Shown piece by piece: positions 48,035-58,975 of a DNA stretch of 64,000 nucleotides. Source of the stretch: Haematobia irritans. Its lineage: Eukaryota > Arthropoda > Insecta > Diptera > Muscidae. Every line of letters begins with the position of its first letter. Position 1 is the stretch's first letter. The notes under the pieces are model-generated. The model made no database searches, had not been told where the DNA came from, and was given only the letters and a program-made list of their open reading frames with translations. Where the stretch lies: assembly GCF_050003625.1 (NCBI RefSeq), contig NC_134400.1, positions 192,601,726 through 192,665,725 on the forward strand, written 5' to 3'. A program made the position numbers and the translations under genes.

Positions 48035-48231
48035 TTATAATATTAAATTGAGCCGACGGGCTTTTTGGGCAGCAAATAAATCAATTACTTCTTCAGTCGG
48101 CACATTTATTCGGCGATGAACCGACATTAATACCAATCCTGTGGGTCTACTCTCGCTAGTCGAATTTCTAAGATACGTCTTTAATCTCTTCATTGTTGAA
48201 AATGAAAGTTCGGATGAGTACGTAGTAACTG

Positions 48232-48962
48232 CAGGGATGGAAAATGCAGTACTATAGTACTTTTTTCAATACTTTTTCACCCCGGTCAGTACCGTAGTAC
48301 CCCCGCGAATGATTTAGTACCTTTTGTGTAGACATTTTTGAGTCGATATCAGATTTATGGTATAATAGCTTTGACAAAATATGTTAATATTTTGAGAAAG
48401 TCTTTATCCACCTTATTTGCTAATAGTCTTTTACAAATATGGCAAAACAGACATGTTCATGTGGGAAGAAAATCTCGATTTTGTAAAAGACATAGTCAAA
48501 AACAGGATTTTATTGAACTTCAAGAATGTTTTAGTCGAAAAAAGAATGCGATTCTATATTATAGATTTTTTATTTCGGTAGAAAATGTTGTCAAAATTTT
48601 ATTTCTATATAGAATTTTTGCAAAATTTTATTTTTATAGAAAATTTTGTCAAAATTTTATTTCAATTGAAAATTTTGTAAAAATTTTATTTCTATAGGAA
48701 ATTTTTGCAAAATTTTATTTCTATAGAAAAAATTTTGCAAATTTTTTTTCTATAGATTTTTTTTGCAAAATTTTATTTCTATAGAAAACTTTTGCAAAAT
48801 CTTATTTATATAGAAAATTTTGTCAAAATTTTATTTTCTTTAAAATTCAGTCTCTTGACAATAATCTTCCAGTGAAATTTTTGTTGAAATTTAGTAAAAA
48901 GTACCTTTCCGCTCAAAAAATACCTTTTTGTACTTTCTTAAAAATTGTATTTTCCATCCCTG
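48232..48962. mobile_element. Small nonautonomous hAT element nested in the hAT transposase
   Basis: The ends CAGGGATGGAAAAT (48232-48245) and its complement ATTTTCCATCCCTG (48949-48962) are flanked by a perfect 8-bp duplication AGTAACTG (48224-48231 and 48963-48970). The 731-bp body has AGTACTATAGTAC-like and GTACC-rich words, plus a stretch of 29-bp satellite. The duplication lies exactly in the LPVT codons of the host transposase, so excising it in silico restores the motif. Confidence 0.9.
48560..48845 (+). repeat. 29-bp satellite carried inside the small hAT element
   Basis: About ten diverged 29-bp monomers lie within the boundaries of the 731-bp hAT element. Either satellite was captured by the element, or it expanded there after insertion. 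Confidence 0.85.
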
Positions 48963-49476
48963 AGTAACTGGCAAAGTGGCCAAAATTTTTAAAAGAATAT
49001 GCACGTTTGGAAATATCACTTTATTGCACTCTCCAAGTGCTTCCATCGCTGAATTAGGCAGGTTCTTTTCGCAGGTTTTGCGCCATTTCATTTACACATG
49101 TGTGTTTGGCTGTTTCGTTGTTGTTGCTATGGCCAAACAAAGCGAGTCATGTTCACAAAAAGAACAACAAACACACATAAAAAGCAGAAAGACATTTTCC
49201 AAAAATGAAATTTGTGGTGCAAGAAAAAATAACAATTTGTTTTTTTTTTTCGACCGTCGTTTGACGGGCTTTTCAACCAGTATTCTATGATTTGTGCAAG
49301 TTTTATAGGTAAGCGTTTTTCAAAATAAAACCTCCAGCTTTTCTTCAACATCTTCGATAAGATTTTTCTATGCAGCTAAAAATATATATTTATTTATATA
49401 AAAATATTCATTCATTTTGGGGGGGGTTTGATCCCCCTCATCCCCCCCCCCCCCTGAATACGGACTTGTTGTCTAG

Positions 49477-50153
49477 TACCAACCAAAATATATTCTTTTT
49501 ATAAAATTCTAATGAAATTTCTAAACTTAATTTTGTTAACAATTTCTCATCAAATTTTTGATTTCCCCAATGCATATTTCTCTTACACACACACACACCC
49601 ACCCAAAATGAATGATGCCTGCAATCATATTTGTTCGAATGTAAAAAAAAAACAACAAAAACGACACATATTTCGTTGTTCTTCATTTGCATGACGAAAT
49701 TTTTTGTGTGTGTTTATTTCTCTCTTGTCGATTTAATTCTGAGAGTGCTGCGCTCAAATGATGTGTGAAAATGTAAAATAGGACATTAAGTGACGAACTA
49801 AAATGCACACACACACAAACTCATACATATTTAGTAAAAGCAAAAATTAATGTCAATATTCCAATTAATGTCATAGCACAGCACAAGAGAGGACCGGGAG
49901 AATTGCACATTTATTTGAATGGGGTATGTATGCATGAATGCACACAATCACATACGCTGTTTATGTATATCCCACATAGCCAAAGAGTGAGAGAGCACAG
50001 CAATTTGAGAAGATGCTTCAGTGGTAATAGTGATAATGCCAAAATATAATCGTATGGAAGAATGGCAGCGATATTACAATAAAGATTTCATACGAAAAAA
50101 CGAAATTCTTGGTTGAAATAAGAATTTAACATTTGTTACTTTTAAGATTTTTT
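49477..50153. other. Unique DNA
   Basis: Contains short (CA)n runs (49586-49597, 49806-49817) and no recognisable gene or repeat family. Confidence 0.45.
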
Positions 50154-50647
50154 TATACCCTCCACCATAGGATGGGGGGTATATTAACTTTGTCATTCCG
50201 TTTGTAACACATCGAAATATTGATCTAAGACCCCATAAAGTATATATATTCTGGGTCGTGGTGAAATTCTGAGTCGATCTGAGCATGTCCGTCCGTCCGT
50301 CCGTCTGTTGAAATCACGCTAACTTCCGAACGAAACAAGCTATCGACTTGAAACTTGGCACAAGTAGTTGTTATTGATGTAGGTCGGATGGTATTGCACA
50401 TGGGCCATATCGGTCCACTTTTACGTATAGCCCCCATATAAACGGACCCCCAAATTTGGCTTGCGGTTGCTCTAAGAGAAGCAAATTTCATCCGATCCGG
50501 CTGAAATTTGGTACATTGTGTTAGTGTATGGTCTCTAACAACCATGTGAGTTAAAATTTGTGAATGACAGCCTTCGTAGAAGTTTCTACGCAATCCACGG
50601 TGGAGGGTACATACGATTCGGCCGAACTTACGGCCGTATATACTTGT
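50154..50647 (+). mobile_element. Helentron-like element, family C, short 494-bp derivative
   Basis: The complete head TATACCCTCCACCATAGGAT, GTCCGTCCGTCCGTCTG at 50287-50307, about one monomer, then directly CACGGTGGAGGGTACATACG. The palindrome TTCGGCCGAACTTACGGCCG and TATATACTTGTTTT end it. Both ends are present with the central array reduced to near one unit, so this is close to a minimal element. Confidence 0.87.
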
Positions 50648-50748
50648 TTTATTTGGAATTATTAAACTGATGTTTTATTGCTGCGTAATTATATCGAAAA
50701 AAGAGAATGCCAATTGAATTAATAAGTTTCGCATTCTAATTTTATTTT
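50648..50748. other. Short unique spacer
   Basis: About 100 bp of AT-rich DNA between two Helentron-like elements. Nothing recognised. Confidence 0.4.
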
Positions 50749-51311
50749 TATACCCTGCGCCACACTGTGGAACAGGGTATTATAAGTTAGTGCATATGTT
50801 TGTAACACCCAGAAGGAGACGAGATAGACACATGCTGTCTTTGGCAATAATGCTCAGGGTGGGTCCCTGAGTCGATATAACCATGTCCGTCTGTCTGTGA
50901 ACACATTTTTGCGATCAAAGTCTAGGTCGCAATTTAAGTCCAATGGCCTTCAAATTTGGCACATGTTCCCAATTTGGGTCAGAGTAGAACCCTATTGATT
51001 TTGGAAGAAATCGGTTCAGATTTAGATATAGCTCCCATATATATCTTTCGCCCGATATGCACTAATACGGACCCAGCAGCCAGAGTTTTATACCGATTTA
51101 GTCGTATAGTCAAGTGTGCAAAATTTGATTGAAATCGGTTCAGATTTAGATATAGCTCCCATATATATCTTTCGCCCGATTTGGACTAATATGGTCGTAA
51201 AAGCCTGAGTTTTGGCCGAATTTGGTTGAAATTTTGCACAGGGAGTACAATTAGTAGTATAGTCAAGTGTGCAAAATTTGATTGAAATCGGTTCAGATTT
51301 AGATATAGCTC

Positions 51312-51488
<177 letters not shown>

Positions 51489-51698
51489 GTGATAAATCAT
51501 AAATAAACTTTTGCGAAGTTTCCTTAAAATTGCTTCAGATTTAAATGTTTCCCATATTTATACCCTTCACCACTACTGTGGTACAGGGTATAATAAGTTT
51601 ATGCATTTGTATGTAACGCCAAGAAGGAGTAATCATAGACCAACCTTTTAGTATACGGATCGGCTTAGAATTAAATTCTGAGTCGATTTAGCGATGTC

Positions 51699-51729
<31 letters not shown>

Positions 51730-52508
51730 TGATGTATTCTTGTGTGCAAAGTACAGCTCGCAGTTTTAGTCCGATTGTCCTAAAATTTGGTATAGGGTCC
51801 TGTTTCGGCTCAAAGACGATCCCTATTGATTTTGGAAAAAATCGGTTCAGATTTAGATATAGCTGCTATATATATTTTTCACCGATCTGGTCATAACTGG
51901 CATGTATATCAACCGATCTTCCTTAAATTCCGTACATCCGAATATTTTATGGGTCTCGAAAATCTTGCAAAATATCAGCCAAATCGGTTCAGATTTAGTT
52001 GAAATTTTGCACAGGGAGTAGAATTACCATTGTAGCCATGCGTGCCAAATTTGGTTTAAATCGGTTCAGATTTAGATATATCTCCCATATATAGCTTTCG
52101 CCCGATTTACACTCATATGACCACATAGCCAATTTTTAACTCCGATTTAATTGAAATTTTACACAGGGAGTAGAATTAGCATTGTAACTATGCGTGCCAA
52201 ATTTGGTTGAAATCGGTTCAGATTTGGATATATCTCCCATATATAGCTTTCGCCCGATTTACACTCATATGACCACAGAGGCCAATTTTTAACTCCGATT
52301 TAGTTGAAATTTTGCACAGGGAGTAGAATTAGCATTGTAGCTATGCGTGCCCAATTTGGTTGAAATCGGTTTTTTTACTAACATTGTGTTCCACCCTAGT
52401 GCATTAGCCGACTTAAATTTTGAGTCTATAGATTTTGTAGAAGTCTATCAAATTCTGTCCAGATCGAGTGATATTTAAATGTATGTATTTGGGAGAAACC
52501 TTTATATA

Positions 52509-53807
52509 AAGGGTGATACGGTCAAAATTTGGTCAATATAAACTTGACGTATTTCTTTCAATTTTGCATTCAAAAAACCTGAAAACCCCTCATTTTGAAG
52601 GTGTGTGTGTGTAGAATGTTGCTCTTATTTTGATTTTGGAATTCACTCTTCAATTGTCAAAATGCCGTCCAAGCAAGAAGAGCAGCGTATCAAAATTTTG
52701 CTCGCGCATCGCAAAAATCCGAGCTACTCGCACGCAAAGCTGGCAAAATCGCTAAAAGTTGCCAAATCAACCGTTACAAATGTAATTAAAGTGTTTGGGA
52801 AACGTTTGTCGACAGCCAGGAAGTCTGGATCGGTGGGAAATCGAAAACCGGAAGCCGCTGAGACGACAAAGAGAGTTGCCGGTAGTTTCAAGCGAAACCC
52901 TAACCTTTCTCTCCAAGATGCCGCAAATAAGCTGGGTGTATCGTCTACAACCGTGCATCGAGCCGAAAAACGAGCCGGACTATCGACTTACAAGAAAGTA
53001 GTGACTCCAAATCGCAATGATAAACAAAATACGACGGCCAAAGCGCGATCCCGGAGGCTGTACACGACGATGCTGACGAAGTTTGACTGCGTGGTAATGG
53101 ACGACGAAACCTACGTCAAAGCCGACTACAAGCAGCTTCCGGGACAGGAGTTTTATACGGCAAAAGGAAGGGGAAAGGTAGCAGATATTTTCAAGCACAT
53201 AAAACTGTCAAAGTTCGCAAAGAAATATCTGGTTTGGCAAGCCATCTGTACCTGTGGCTTGAAAAGCAGCATTTTCATAGCTTCCGGGACTGTCAACCAA
53301 GAAATTTACGAGAAAGAGTGTTTGAATAAACGTCTGATACCTTTCCTGAAGAAACAATGTTGTTCCGTACTGTTTTGGCCGGATTTGGCATCTTGCCATT
53401 ACGGTAAAAAGGCCATGGAGTGGTACGCCGCCAACAACGTGCAGGTGGTTCCCAAGGACAAGAACCCTTCCAACACGCCAAAGCTCCGCCCAATTGAGAA
53501 ATACTGGGCTATTGTCAAGCGGAACCTAAAGAAGACCAAAAAAACTGCTAAGGACGAGCAGCAGTTCAAGGCAAACTGGCTTTCTGCGGCGAAGAAGGTG
53601 GACAAGGTGGCTGTACAAAATCTGATGGCAGGTGTCAAGCGTGAGGCCCGGCAATTCGGATTTGGAAAAGCGAAAGCCTAACTGAATATTTTTATGAATT
53701 TTATACTAATTGAACTTGAAAATGAAATTTAATTTCATTTTTTAAATAAACGATTTCACCGATTTACACGCGTTTTCCCTTGACCAAATTTTGACCGTAT
53801 CGCCCTT
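52509..53807 (+). mobile_element. DD37E Tc1/mariner element, copy 2, apparently intact
   Basis: The terminal repeats AAGGGTGATACGGTCAAAAT (52509) and ATTTTGACCGTATCGCCCTT (53807) differ at one position. TA lies at 52507-52508 and 53808-53809. The element is 1299 bp. The interrupted Helentron-like tail reads ACCTTTATA on the left and TATAGCCCCCAACAC on the right, which confirms the boundaries. Confidence 0.93.
52662..53681 (+). CDS. DD37E mariner transposase, intact frame
   Basis: Predicted 339-residue cut-and-paste transposase. I chose ATG 52662 (MPSKQEEQ) over an upstream in-frame ATG at 52605 because it matches copy 1 and follows GTCAAA. The N-terminal half has two helix-turn-helix-like regions (about residues 23-45 and 83-105) with basic RKSGS...RKP between them. 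The catalytic triad is Asp in VVMDDETY (about 147-148), Asp 241 in FWPDLASCHYGK, and Glu 279 in RPIEKYW. Exactly 37 residues separate the last two, the DD37E spacing known from mosquito ITmDD37E elements. The C terminus is Lys-rich. No stop or frameshift is present, unlike copy 1. Whether it is active cannot be told from sequence. Confidence 0.9.
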   Translation: MPSKQEEQRIKILLAHRKNPSYSHAKLAKSLKVAKSTVTNVIKVFGKRLSTARKSGSVGNRKPEAAETTKRVAGSFKRNPNLSLQDAANKLGVSSTTVHRAEKRAGLSTYKKVVTPNRNDKQNTTAKARSRRLYTTMLTKFDCVVMDDETYVKADYKQLPGQEFYTAKGRGKVADIFKHIKLSKFAKKYLVWQAICTCGLKSSIFIASGTVNQEIYEKECLNKRLIPFLKKQCCSVLFWPDLASCHYGKKAMEWYAANNVQVVPKDKNPSNTPKLRPIEKYWAIVKRNLKKTKKTAKDEQQFKANWLSAAKKVDKVAVQNLMAGVKREARQFGFGKAKA

Positions 53808-53927
53808 TATAGCCCCCAACACATTTGACGGATGTGATATGGTATCGAAAATTCAGATCTATTTACAAAGTGGTGCAGGGTATAATATAGTCGGCCCCGC
53901 CCGACTTTAGACTTTCCTTACTTGTTT

Positions 53928-54586
53928 TAAATAAATAAATGGTTTCCTAAATTATATCTTTATTTTAAAGAAGCCACACCTTGGCTCCGAAATAATATCA
54001 AAATGCATAAGCAAAGGTCAAAATCTTTTGCATCTAAGAAAACTTTTAGTTTGAGTGTATTTTACTAAGAAATTGGAACTTTTGTTTAACAAAATTTGCA
54101 ATATATTTTATTTTCTAATGTTTTCAACAAATTTCAATTGTTTTAAAGAAATTTGAAAATAAAACAATCTTATCAGAGTTAGAAGTTTTCTACGATTCTA
54201 GACTGTGTGACTGCAGATAGCAAAAACAAACAACAACAAGAGAAAAACTTTTTTTAACTTGGAAATGTGTTCTTGACAAGAATATCAAATTTAAGCAGAA
54301 TCTTGCTTAACACAGCAGACAGATAGGCAGACATCACTGAGATTGGCAATTTTCTTTGAACCATAAAAGTTTTTTTTTTTTTGCTGCATGAAATTGATAA
54401 GTTTGTAGAACCACTCCACAAAAAATAATAATGGTAGATAGAAGGATTATATAAAGGTATAAGGAATTTTTTTCTGTTATAAAAAAAGTGAAAGTTTCTG
54501 TAAATATAAGGACTCATATACGAGTATGCACAACTGAAAGAACACTTTTCACAAAGATATATTGTGTCCACCAGGACAATGCCTGG
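53928..54586. other. Unique AT-rich DNA
   Basis: No gene or known repeat. A faint relative of the fold-back family (GGCTCCGAAATAATATCAAA, AAAATCTTTTGCATCTAAG) occurs near 53985-54040. Confidence 0.45.
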
Positions 54587-54630
54587 TTACATCGACTCCC
54601 CGCGATAGTGATCGCGGGGAGTCGATGTAA
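54587..54630. repeat. Perfect 20-bp stem, 4-base loop hairpin
   Basis: TTACATCGACTCCCCGCGAT (54587-54606), loop AGTG, then the exact reverse complement (54611-54630). It is GC-rich in AT-rich surroundings. Just upstream a second small inverted repeat, CCAGG-ACAATG-CCTGG (54571-54586), abuts it. It could be a transposon end, an extruding cruciform or a structured RNA. No homologous copy is seen elsewhere in the window. Confidence 0.85.
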
Positions 54631-54761
54631 CTGTCACGGTTGCAACAGTTTGTAAAATTCTACCAAAAATGCTAGATGTTTTACTGTTTGGTAAATTGGT
54701 AGAATTCTTTAACTTTTGGTAGATTTTGCATAATGCTGTTCTCCTAATAAGAGCTACACTT

Positions 54762-55108
54762 GGGAGCCACCGTGGTGCAATGGTTAGCACGCCCGCCTTT
54801 CATACACAAGGTCGTGGGTTCGATTCCTGCTTCGACCGAACACCAAAAAGTTTTTCAGCGGTGGATTATTCCACCTCAGTAATGCTGGTGACATTTCTGA
54901 GGGTTTCAAAGCTTCTCTAAGTGGTTTCACTGCAATGTGGAACGCCGTTCGGACTCGGCTATAAAAAGGAGGTCCCTTGTCATTGAGCTTACCATCGAAT
55001 CGGGCAGCACTCAGTGATAAGAGAGAAGTTCACCAATGTGGTATAACAATGGACTGAATAGTCTAAGTGAGCCTGATATATCGGGCTGCCACCTCACCTA
55101 ACCTAACC
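54762..55108 (+). mobile_element. tRNA-derived SINE, copy 3
   Basis: Full-length: GGGAGCCACCGTGGTGCAAT, B box GGGTTCGATTCC, body, and 3' end CACCTCACCTAACCTAACC. The target duplication TAAGAGCTAC is at 54748-54757 and 55109-55118, with a few extra bases on the left side. Minus-orientation satellite starts just after it. Confidence 0.88.
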
Positions 55109-55119
55109 TAAGAGCTACT

Positions 55120-57933
55120 TCAATTTTCTATAGAAATCAAAAGTTGAAGAAAAAATTCTATAGAAATAAAAATTTAAGAAAATTGTATATAGAAGTAAAA
55201 TTTGGACAAAATATTTTATAGAAGGAGAAATTTTGACTAACTTTTTTATAGAAATAAAATTTTGAGAAAATTTCCCATAAAAATAAAATTTTGACAAAAT
55301 TTTCTATAGAAATAGAAATTTGACAAAATTTTCCAATGAAATAAAATTTTGACAAAATTTTCTATAGAAATAAAATGTTGACAAAATTTTCCACCGAAGT
55401 AAAATTTTGACAATATTTGCTATAGAAATAAAATTTTTACAAAATTTTCTACAGAAATAAAATTTTGACAAAATTTTCTATAGAAATAAAATGTTGACAA
55501 ATTTTTCTAAAGAAATAGACTTTTGACAAATTTTTCCAAAGAAATAAAATTTAACAAAATTTCCTATAGAAGTAGAATTTTGACAAAATTTTCTATAGAA
55601 ATAAAATTTTGACAAAATTTTCTATAGAAATAAAATGTTGACAAAATTTTCTACAGAAATAAAATATCAATAAAATGCTCTAAAGAAGTTAAAATTTGGT
55701 AAATTTTTCTATAAAAATACAATTTTGTATACAAATAAAATTTTAAATGAATTTTCTATAAAAATTAAATTTTGAGAAATTTTTCTATGGAAATAAAATT
55801 TTGAGAAAGTTTTTTATACAAATAAAACTCTGGCAAAATTTTCTATAGTAGTAAAATTTGGAGAAAATCGTTTATGGAAGTAGAACTTTTTACAAAATTT
55901 TTTATAAAAGTAAACATTTTGACAAAATTTTCCAAAGGAGTTAAAATTTGGTAAAATTTTTTATACAATAAAATTTGGAGAAAATTTTGTATTGAGATAA
56001 TATTTTGAATAAATTTTCTATAGAAATAAAATTTTGACATTTTTTATAGCAATAAAATTTTGACAAAATTTTCTAAAGGAGCTAAAATTTGGTAAAATTT
56101 TCTATAAAATGAAATTTTGTATAAACATAAAAATTTGACAAAATTTTCTATATAATAAAATTTTGACAAAATTTTTTAAAGAAATAAAATATCAATAGAA
56201 TGCTCTAAAGAAGTTGAAATTTGGTAAAATTTTCTATAAAAAAACAATTTTTTATACAAATAAAACTCTGGCAAAATTTTTTATAGTAGTAAAATTTGGA
56301 GAAAATCGTTTATGGAAGTAGAACTTTTTACAAATTTTTTATAAAAGTAAACATTTTGACAATATTTTCCAAAAGAGTTAAAATTTGGTAAAATTTTTTA
56401 TACAATAAAATTTGGAGAACATTTTGTATAGAGATAACATTTTGAATAAATTTTCTATAGAAATAAAATTTTGACAAAATTTTTTATAGCAATAAAATTT
56501 TGAAAAAATTTTCTAAAGAAGCTAAAATTTGGTAAAATTTTCTATAAAATGAAACTTTGTATAAACATAAAAATTTGACAAAATTTTCTATAGAAATAAA
56601 ATTTTGAAAAAAAAATTTTACAGAAATAAAATATCAATAGATAGCTCTAAAGAAGTTAAAATTTTCTATAAAAAAAAACAATTTTGTATACAAATAAAAT
56701 TTTAAATAAATTTTCTATAAAAATTAAATTTTGAGAAATTTTTCTATAGAAATAAAATTTTGAGTAAGTTTTTTATACAAATAAAACTCTGGCAAAATTT
56801 TCTATAGAAGTAAAATTTCGAGAAAATCGTTTATGGAAATAGAACTTTTTACAATTTTTTTATAAAAGTAAACATTTTGACAATATTTTCCAAAAGAGTT
56901 AAAATTTGGTAAAATTTTTTATACAATAAAATTTGGAGAACATTTTGTATAGAGATAACATTTTGAATAAATTTTCTATAGAAATAAAATTTTGACAAAA
57001 TTTTTTATAGCAATAAAATTTTGAAAAAATTTTCTAAAGAAGCTAAAATTTGGTAAAATTTTCTATAAAATGAAACTTTGTATAAACATAAAAATTTGAC
57101 AAAATTTTCTATATAATAAAATTTTGACAAAATTTTTTAAAGAAATAAAATATCAATAGAATGCTCCAAAGAAGTTGAAATTTGGTAAAATTTTCTATAA
57201 AAAAACAATTTTTTATACAAATAAAACTCTGGCAAAATTTTTTATAGTAGTAAAATTTGGAGAAAATCGTTTATGGAAGTAGAACTTTTTACAAAATTTT
57301 TTATAAAAGTAAACATTTTGACAATATTTTCCAAAAGAGTTAAAATTTGGTAAAATTTTTTATACAATAAAATTTGGAGAACATTTTGTATAGAGATAAC
57401 ATTTTGAATAAATTTTCTATAGAAATAAAATTTTGACAAAATTTTTTATAGCAATAAAATTTTGACAAAATTTTCTAAAGAAGCTAAAATTTGGTAAAAT
57501 TTTCTATAAAATGAAATTTTGTATAAACATAAAAATTTGACAAAATTTTCTATAGAAATAAATTTTTGACAAAATTTTTTACAGAAATAATATATCGATA
57601 AAATGCTCTAATGAAGTTGAAATTTGGTAAAATTTTCTATAAAAAAAAAAACAATTTTGTATAAAAATAAAATTTTGAATAAATTTTCTATAAAAATTAA
57701 ATTTTGAGAAAGTTTCCTATAGAAAAAAAATTTTGAGAAAGTTTTTTATACAAATAAAACTCTGGCAAAATTTTCTATAGAAGTAAAATTTGGAGAAAAT
57801 CGTTTATGGAAGTAGAACATTTTACAAAATTTTTTATAAAAGAAAACATTTTGACAACATTTTCTAAAGGTGTTAAAATTTGGTAAAATTTTTTATACAA
57901 TAAAATTTTGAGAAAATTTTGTATAGAGATAGG
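55120..57933 (-). repeat. 29-bp satellite block in reverse orientation, with about 960-bp higher-order repeat
   Basis: The plus strand reads AGAAATAAAATTTTGACAAA, the complement of the satellite elsewhere. The aberrant word GTTTATGGAA recurs at 55870, 56308, 56829, 57269 and 57802, with spacings 438, 521, 440 and 533 bp. Alternate copies are thus about 960-973 bp apart, a dimeric higher-order repeat. Non-canonical monomers (GGAGTTAAAATTTGGTAAAA, AATAAAACTCTGGCAAAATT) are repeated in the same order each time. Confidence 0.93.
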
Positions 57934-58274
57934 GGGCCACCGTGGTGCAATGGTTAGTTAGCATGCCCGACTTGCATACACAAAGTCGTGGGTTCGACTC
58001 CTGCTTCGACCGAACACCAACAAAGTTTTTCAGCGGTGGATTATCCCACCTCAGTAATGCTGGTGACATTTCTGAGGGTTTCAAAGCTTCTCTAAGTGGT
58101 TTCACTGCAATGTGGAACGCCGTCCGGACTTGGCTATAAAAAGGAGGTCCCTTGTCATTGAGCTTACCATCGAATCGGGCAGCACTCAGTGATAAGTGAG
58201 AAGTTCACCAATGTGGTATTACAATGGACTGAATAGTCTAAGTGAGCCTGATACATCGGGCTGCCACCTAACCT
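57934..58274 (+). mobile_element. tRNA-derived SINE, copy 4, part of a duplicated segment
   Basis: Starts GGGCCACCGTGGTGCAATGG, carries a 4-bp duplication in the A-box region (GGTTAGTTAGCATGCC), and ends CTGCCACCTAACC. It has no target duplication: the left flank is satellite, while the right flank (CAGAGCTACTTCAATTTTCT) repeats the right flank of copy 3. It therefore reached this position with its flank, by duplication or unequal exchange and not by retrotransposition. Confidence 0.85.
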
Positions 58275-58975
58275 CAGAGCTACTTCAATTTTCTATAGAA
58301 ATAAAAATTTGCAACAAAAAAATCTATAGAAATAAAAATTTAAGAAAATTATATATAGAAGTAAAATTTGGACAATATATTTTATAGAAGTAGAAATTTT
58401 GTCAAAATTTTATATAGAAATAAAATTTTGAAAAAAAAAATTTGCAACAAAAAAAATCTATAGAAATAAAAATTTAAGAAAATTATATATAGAAGTAAAA
58501 TTTGGACAATATATTTTATAGAAGTAGAAATTTTGTCAAAATTTTATATAGAAATAAAATTTTGAAAAAATTTTCTTTTATTCTGTAGAAATAAAATTTT
58601 GACAAAATTTTCTATAGAAATAAAATTTTAACAAAATTTTCTATAGAAATAAAATTTTAACAAAATTTTCTATAAAAATAAAATTTCGGCAAACTTTTCT
58701 ATAGAAATAGAATTTTGACAATATTTGCTATAGAAATAAAATTTTGACAAAATTTTCTACAGAAACAAAATTTTGACAAAATTTTCTATAGAAATAAAAT
58801 GTTGACAAAATTTTCTATAGAAATAGAATTTTGACAAAATTTTCCACCGAAATAAAAGTTTGACAAAATTTGCTATAGAAATAAAATGTTGACAATATTT
58901 TCTACAGAAATAAAATTTTTACAAAATTCTCCACCGAAATAAAATTTTGACAAAATTTTCTATAGAAATAAAAAA
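58275..58975 (-). repeat. 29-bp satellite, reverse orientation, with 133-bp tandem duplication
   Basis: Continues the reverse satellite. A 133-bp segment beginning TTTGCAACAAAAAAA is tandemly repeated (58308 and 58441). The first part also matches sequence after SINE copy 3 (55119-55250). Confidence 0.9.

Larger units (their letters stand above)
48035..49091 (-). pseudogene. hAT transposase C-terminal dimerisation region, split by a nested hAT
   Basis: The minus strand from 49091 reads FPNVHILLKILATLPVT, the start of the hAT C-terminal motif. At that point the 48232-48962 insertion intervenes. The same frame resumes at 48231 as TYSSELSFSTMKRLKTYLRN, then RPTGLVLMSVHRRINVPTEE, and ends at TAA (48035-48037). 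This order (LATLPVT, S.LSFS, MKRLKTYLRN, L.L.SVHR) is characteristic of the hATC dimerisation domain. The catalytic core upstream is gone. Confidence 0.85.
46316..49468 (-). mobile_element. hAT element (Tip100-like) with its own transposase remnant
   Basis: Imperfect ends CAAGGCCGCTGCCAGG (46316) and, as complement, CAAGTCCGTATTCAGG (49468) match at about 10 of 16 positions. They are flanked by a perfect 8-bp duplication TTGTCTAG (46308-46315 and 49469-49476). G runs lie just inside both ends. The interior holds the C-terminal part of a hAT transposase on the minus strand, a family A' Helentron-like insertion and a nested smaller hAT. The transposase remnant independently supports the hAT call. 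Confidence 0.83.
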
